This document shows positions 11,019-12,351 of a stretch of 12,351 bases of DNA, in pieces. The notes under the pieces are model-generated. The model ran no database searches. It saw nothing but the letters and a program-made list of their open reading frames with translations, and was not told the origin of the DNA. Origin of the DNA: CAZAAW01 sp964483325 (GTDB lineage: Bacteria > Pseudomonadota > Alphaproteobacteria > Rhizobiales > Kaistiaceae). Numbering within the stretch: the first letter of the stretch is position 1; each line of letters opens with the position of its first letter. Made by a program: the position numbers and the translations under genes. The stretch covers positions 1 to 12,351 of the forward strand of contig CAZAAW010000044.1 of NCBI GenBank assembly GCA_964483325.1. Reading direction: 5' to 3'.

Positions 11019-12176
11019 ATGGCAGGCGCCGACCATCAGGGCAGAGCCGGGCGATATGTTCGCCAGCCGACTGGCTACCGGGCCTTCATTCCATCGCCGC
11101 TGCCGCCCGATCCGGATATCGCGTTCGACCTGGAGATGCAGAAGCTACTGTCGGATGCCGACAGGGCATTGGGACGGCTCGATGGCTCAATTCAGACGTT
11201 GCCCAATCCGGACCTCTTCGTCTTCATGTATGTCCGCAAGGAGGCCGTCCTCTCAAGTCAGATCGAGGGCACGCAGGCTTCGATCAACGACATTCTGAAA
11301 GCCGAAGCGAACGTCTTCAACCCGACCGCCCCGCGCGACGTGGACGAGGTCCTGAATTACGTTCACGCCATGAACTATGGGCTGGCGCGCCTGGAAACCC
11401 TCCCGCTTTCCGTTCGGCTCATCCAGGAAATCCATGCCCGGCTTCTGGATGGCGTGCGGGGCGGGATGATGGGGCCCGGCGAGCTGAGACGGAGCCAGAA
11501 TTGGATCGGTCCAGCGGGAAGTACCCTGACCTCGGCCACTTTCATTCCCCCGCCGCACACCGCCGCGCAGGACGCTCTGGGCAATCTCGAGCTCTTTCTC
11601 CACGCTGAGGATCACCTCCCGGACCTCATCAGAATTGGCATTGCTCATGCCCAGTTCGAGACCATTCACCCTTTCCTTGACGGGAACGGCCGCATGGGAC
11701 GGCTGCTGATTACCTTCTACCTTTGCCAGAAGGGCCTTCTGCAACGGCCGGTCCTCTACCTGTCCCACTTCCTGAAGCAGCACCGCAGCGAATATTACGA
11801 CCGCCTTCAGGCGATCCGGGAAAGCGGCGACTGGGAGGGCTGGCTGAAGTTTTTCCTGCGCGGCGTCGGCACCGTGGCGGCGCAGGCGACACAAACCGCC
11901 CGCGAGATCGTCGCTCTTCGGGAAGAGCACCGATCCCTGATATCGGAGAACTTCGGCGCGGCCGGAGCCAAGGCGATGCGTGTCCTGGAGCACCTCTATA
12001 CGCGGCCGGCCGTCTCGGTGAACGACATCCGGGAATTTCTGGATGTCGGCTTTCCAACCGCCAACAATCTCGTCGAGCGTCTGGCCAGGTTCGGGATCCT
12101 TGTCGAGACAACCGGGAATGCCCGCAACCGTGTCTTCCTGTACGTTCCCTATGTTGATCTCTTCTCAAACATATGA
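11019..12176 (+). CDS. Fic-family AMP-transferase, class II with winged-helix tail
   Basis: The 385-residue protein has the full layout of SoFic-like Fic proteins. The N-terminal Fic_N-type region ends in the inhibitory helix with SSQIEGT (Ser79...Glu83-Gly84), whose glutamate blocks productive ATP binding in class II Fic proteins. The catalytic motif HPFLDGNGRMGR is complete at 217-228, with the catalytic His217 and phosphate-binding Arg/Gly residues, and a target-docking flap (ATFIPPPH) lies upstream. The last 70 residues form a winged helix (VSVNDIREFLDVGFPTANNLV in two parts). Known relatives transfer AMP to hydroxyl groups of proteins, often themselves, and some also reverse it; the target is unknown. 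AGGG lies seven bases before the ATG at 11019. No separate antitoxin gene accompanies it, consistent with self-inhibition. Its DNA-binding tail and the dyads upstream suggest autoregulation. Confidence 0.92.
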   Translation: MAGADHQGRAGRYVRQPTGYRAFIPSPLPPDPDIAFDLEMQKLLSDADRALGRLDGSIQTLPNPDLFVFMYVRKEAVLSSQIEGTQASINDILKAEANVFNPTAPRDVDEVLNYVHAMNYGLARLETLPLSVRLIQEIHARLLDGVRGGMMGPGELRRSQNWIGPAGSTLTSATFIPPPHTAAQDALGNLELFLHAEDHLPDLIRIGIAHAQFETIHPFLDGNGRMGRLLITFYLCQKGLLQRPVLYLSHFLKQHRSEYYDRLQAIRESGDWEGWLKFFLRGVGTVAAQATQTAREIVALREEHRSLISENFGAAGAKAMRVLEHLYTRPAVSVNDIREFLDVGFPTANNLVERLARFGILVETTGNARNRVFLYVPYVDLFSNI

Positions 12177-12218
12177 GGCCGGTCCCAGCAGCCGCTGTTC
12201 ACGCTGATCAAGCCCCCC

Positions 12219-12351
12219 TCACACCAACCCCGCCCCCTTCAGCGCGGCGCCTGCCTTCCCGACCTTCTCGGCGACATCGGCCCCCTCCCCGACGGCCTAC
12301 TGGATTCACACATCGTGTTTTGCTGCGAGGATGGCGATGGTTCGCTTGGCG
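12219..12351 (-). pseudogene. Possible decayed 3' end of a minus-strand gene at the window edge
   Basis: Reading leftward, one frame gives AKRTIAILAAKHDV, a stop (TGA), two residues, a second stop (TAG, 12297-12299), then AVGEGADVAEKVGKAGAA and LKGAGLV to a TGA at 12219-12221. The last 26 codons look protein-like (helical, charged), as does the segment before the stops. Either the gene is broken by stop codons, or two unrelated sequences were joined near 12299, for example by an insertion. The family is not recognisable and most of the gene lies outside the window. Confidence 0.3.

Overview
The window is a very GC-rich stretch of bacterial chromosome. Codon positions are dominated by G/C, many genes are spaced by GC-rich palindromic repeats, and the gene families (CopC-CopD fusion, YcnI, ArsR plus SRPBCC pair, Rap1a/Tai, Bbp19-like phage protein) suit an alphaproteobacterium, perhaps Rhodospirillales-like or Hyphomicrobiales-like. 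That placement is inference; no rRNA, tRNA or other phylogenetic marker is present.

Layout. 1-422: intergenic repeats (half of one palindromic element and a long inverted pair). 423-1621: two overlapping minus-strand genes of phage virion type, a Bbp19-like protein and a scaffold-like protein, with no capsid gene downstream. 1779-2051: a small plus-strand protein that looks like a winged helix. 2072-2267: a second long inverted pair, just past the end of the copper genes. 2312-5075: a minus-strand copper set, DUF2946-like protein, then YcnI-like (DUF1775), then a CopC-CopD fusion, preceded by eight copies of a 16-bp tandem repeat. 5310-5610: a strong hairpin, a half repeat and a complete 177-bp palindromic repeat. 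5641-6879: a 12-helix MFS transporter. 7209-7571: an exported Rap1a/Tai-like protein. 8044-8990: an ArsR repressor with a textbook promoter and a palindromic operator that contains its start codon, overlapping an SRPBCC-domain gene. 9085-10050: an array of mosaic palindromic repeats ending in what looks like the 3' remnant of a broken gene. 10268-12176: a less GC-rich, repeat-free segment with a small unknown gene and a class II Fic protein, separated by three closely packed perfect inverted repeats. A decayed gene end lies at the right edge.

How the genes work together. The three copper-related proteins are all exported or membrane-bound, and two of them are predicted to expose an N-terminal histidine after signal cleavage, as copper-binding CopC and YcnI proteins do; they probably form one periplasmic copper-handling pathway. 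ArsR and SRPBCC form the usual two-gene autoregulated pair. The phage genes, the truncated gene at 10055-10222, the repeat arrays and the right-edge fragment suggest a plastic accessory region that has lost and gained pieces. The most distinctive features are the ArsR/SRPBCC control region (operator on the start codon, probable leaderless message, three tandem copies of a ribosome-site-plus-ATG unit), the cluster of inverted repeats ahead of fic, and the recurrence of short tandem duplications at the 5' ends or junctions of genes.
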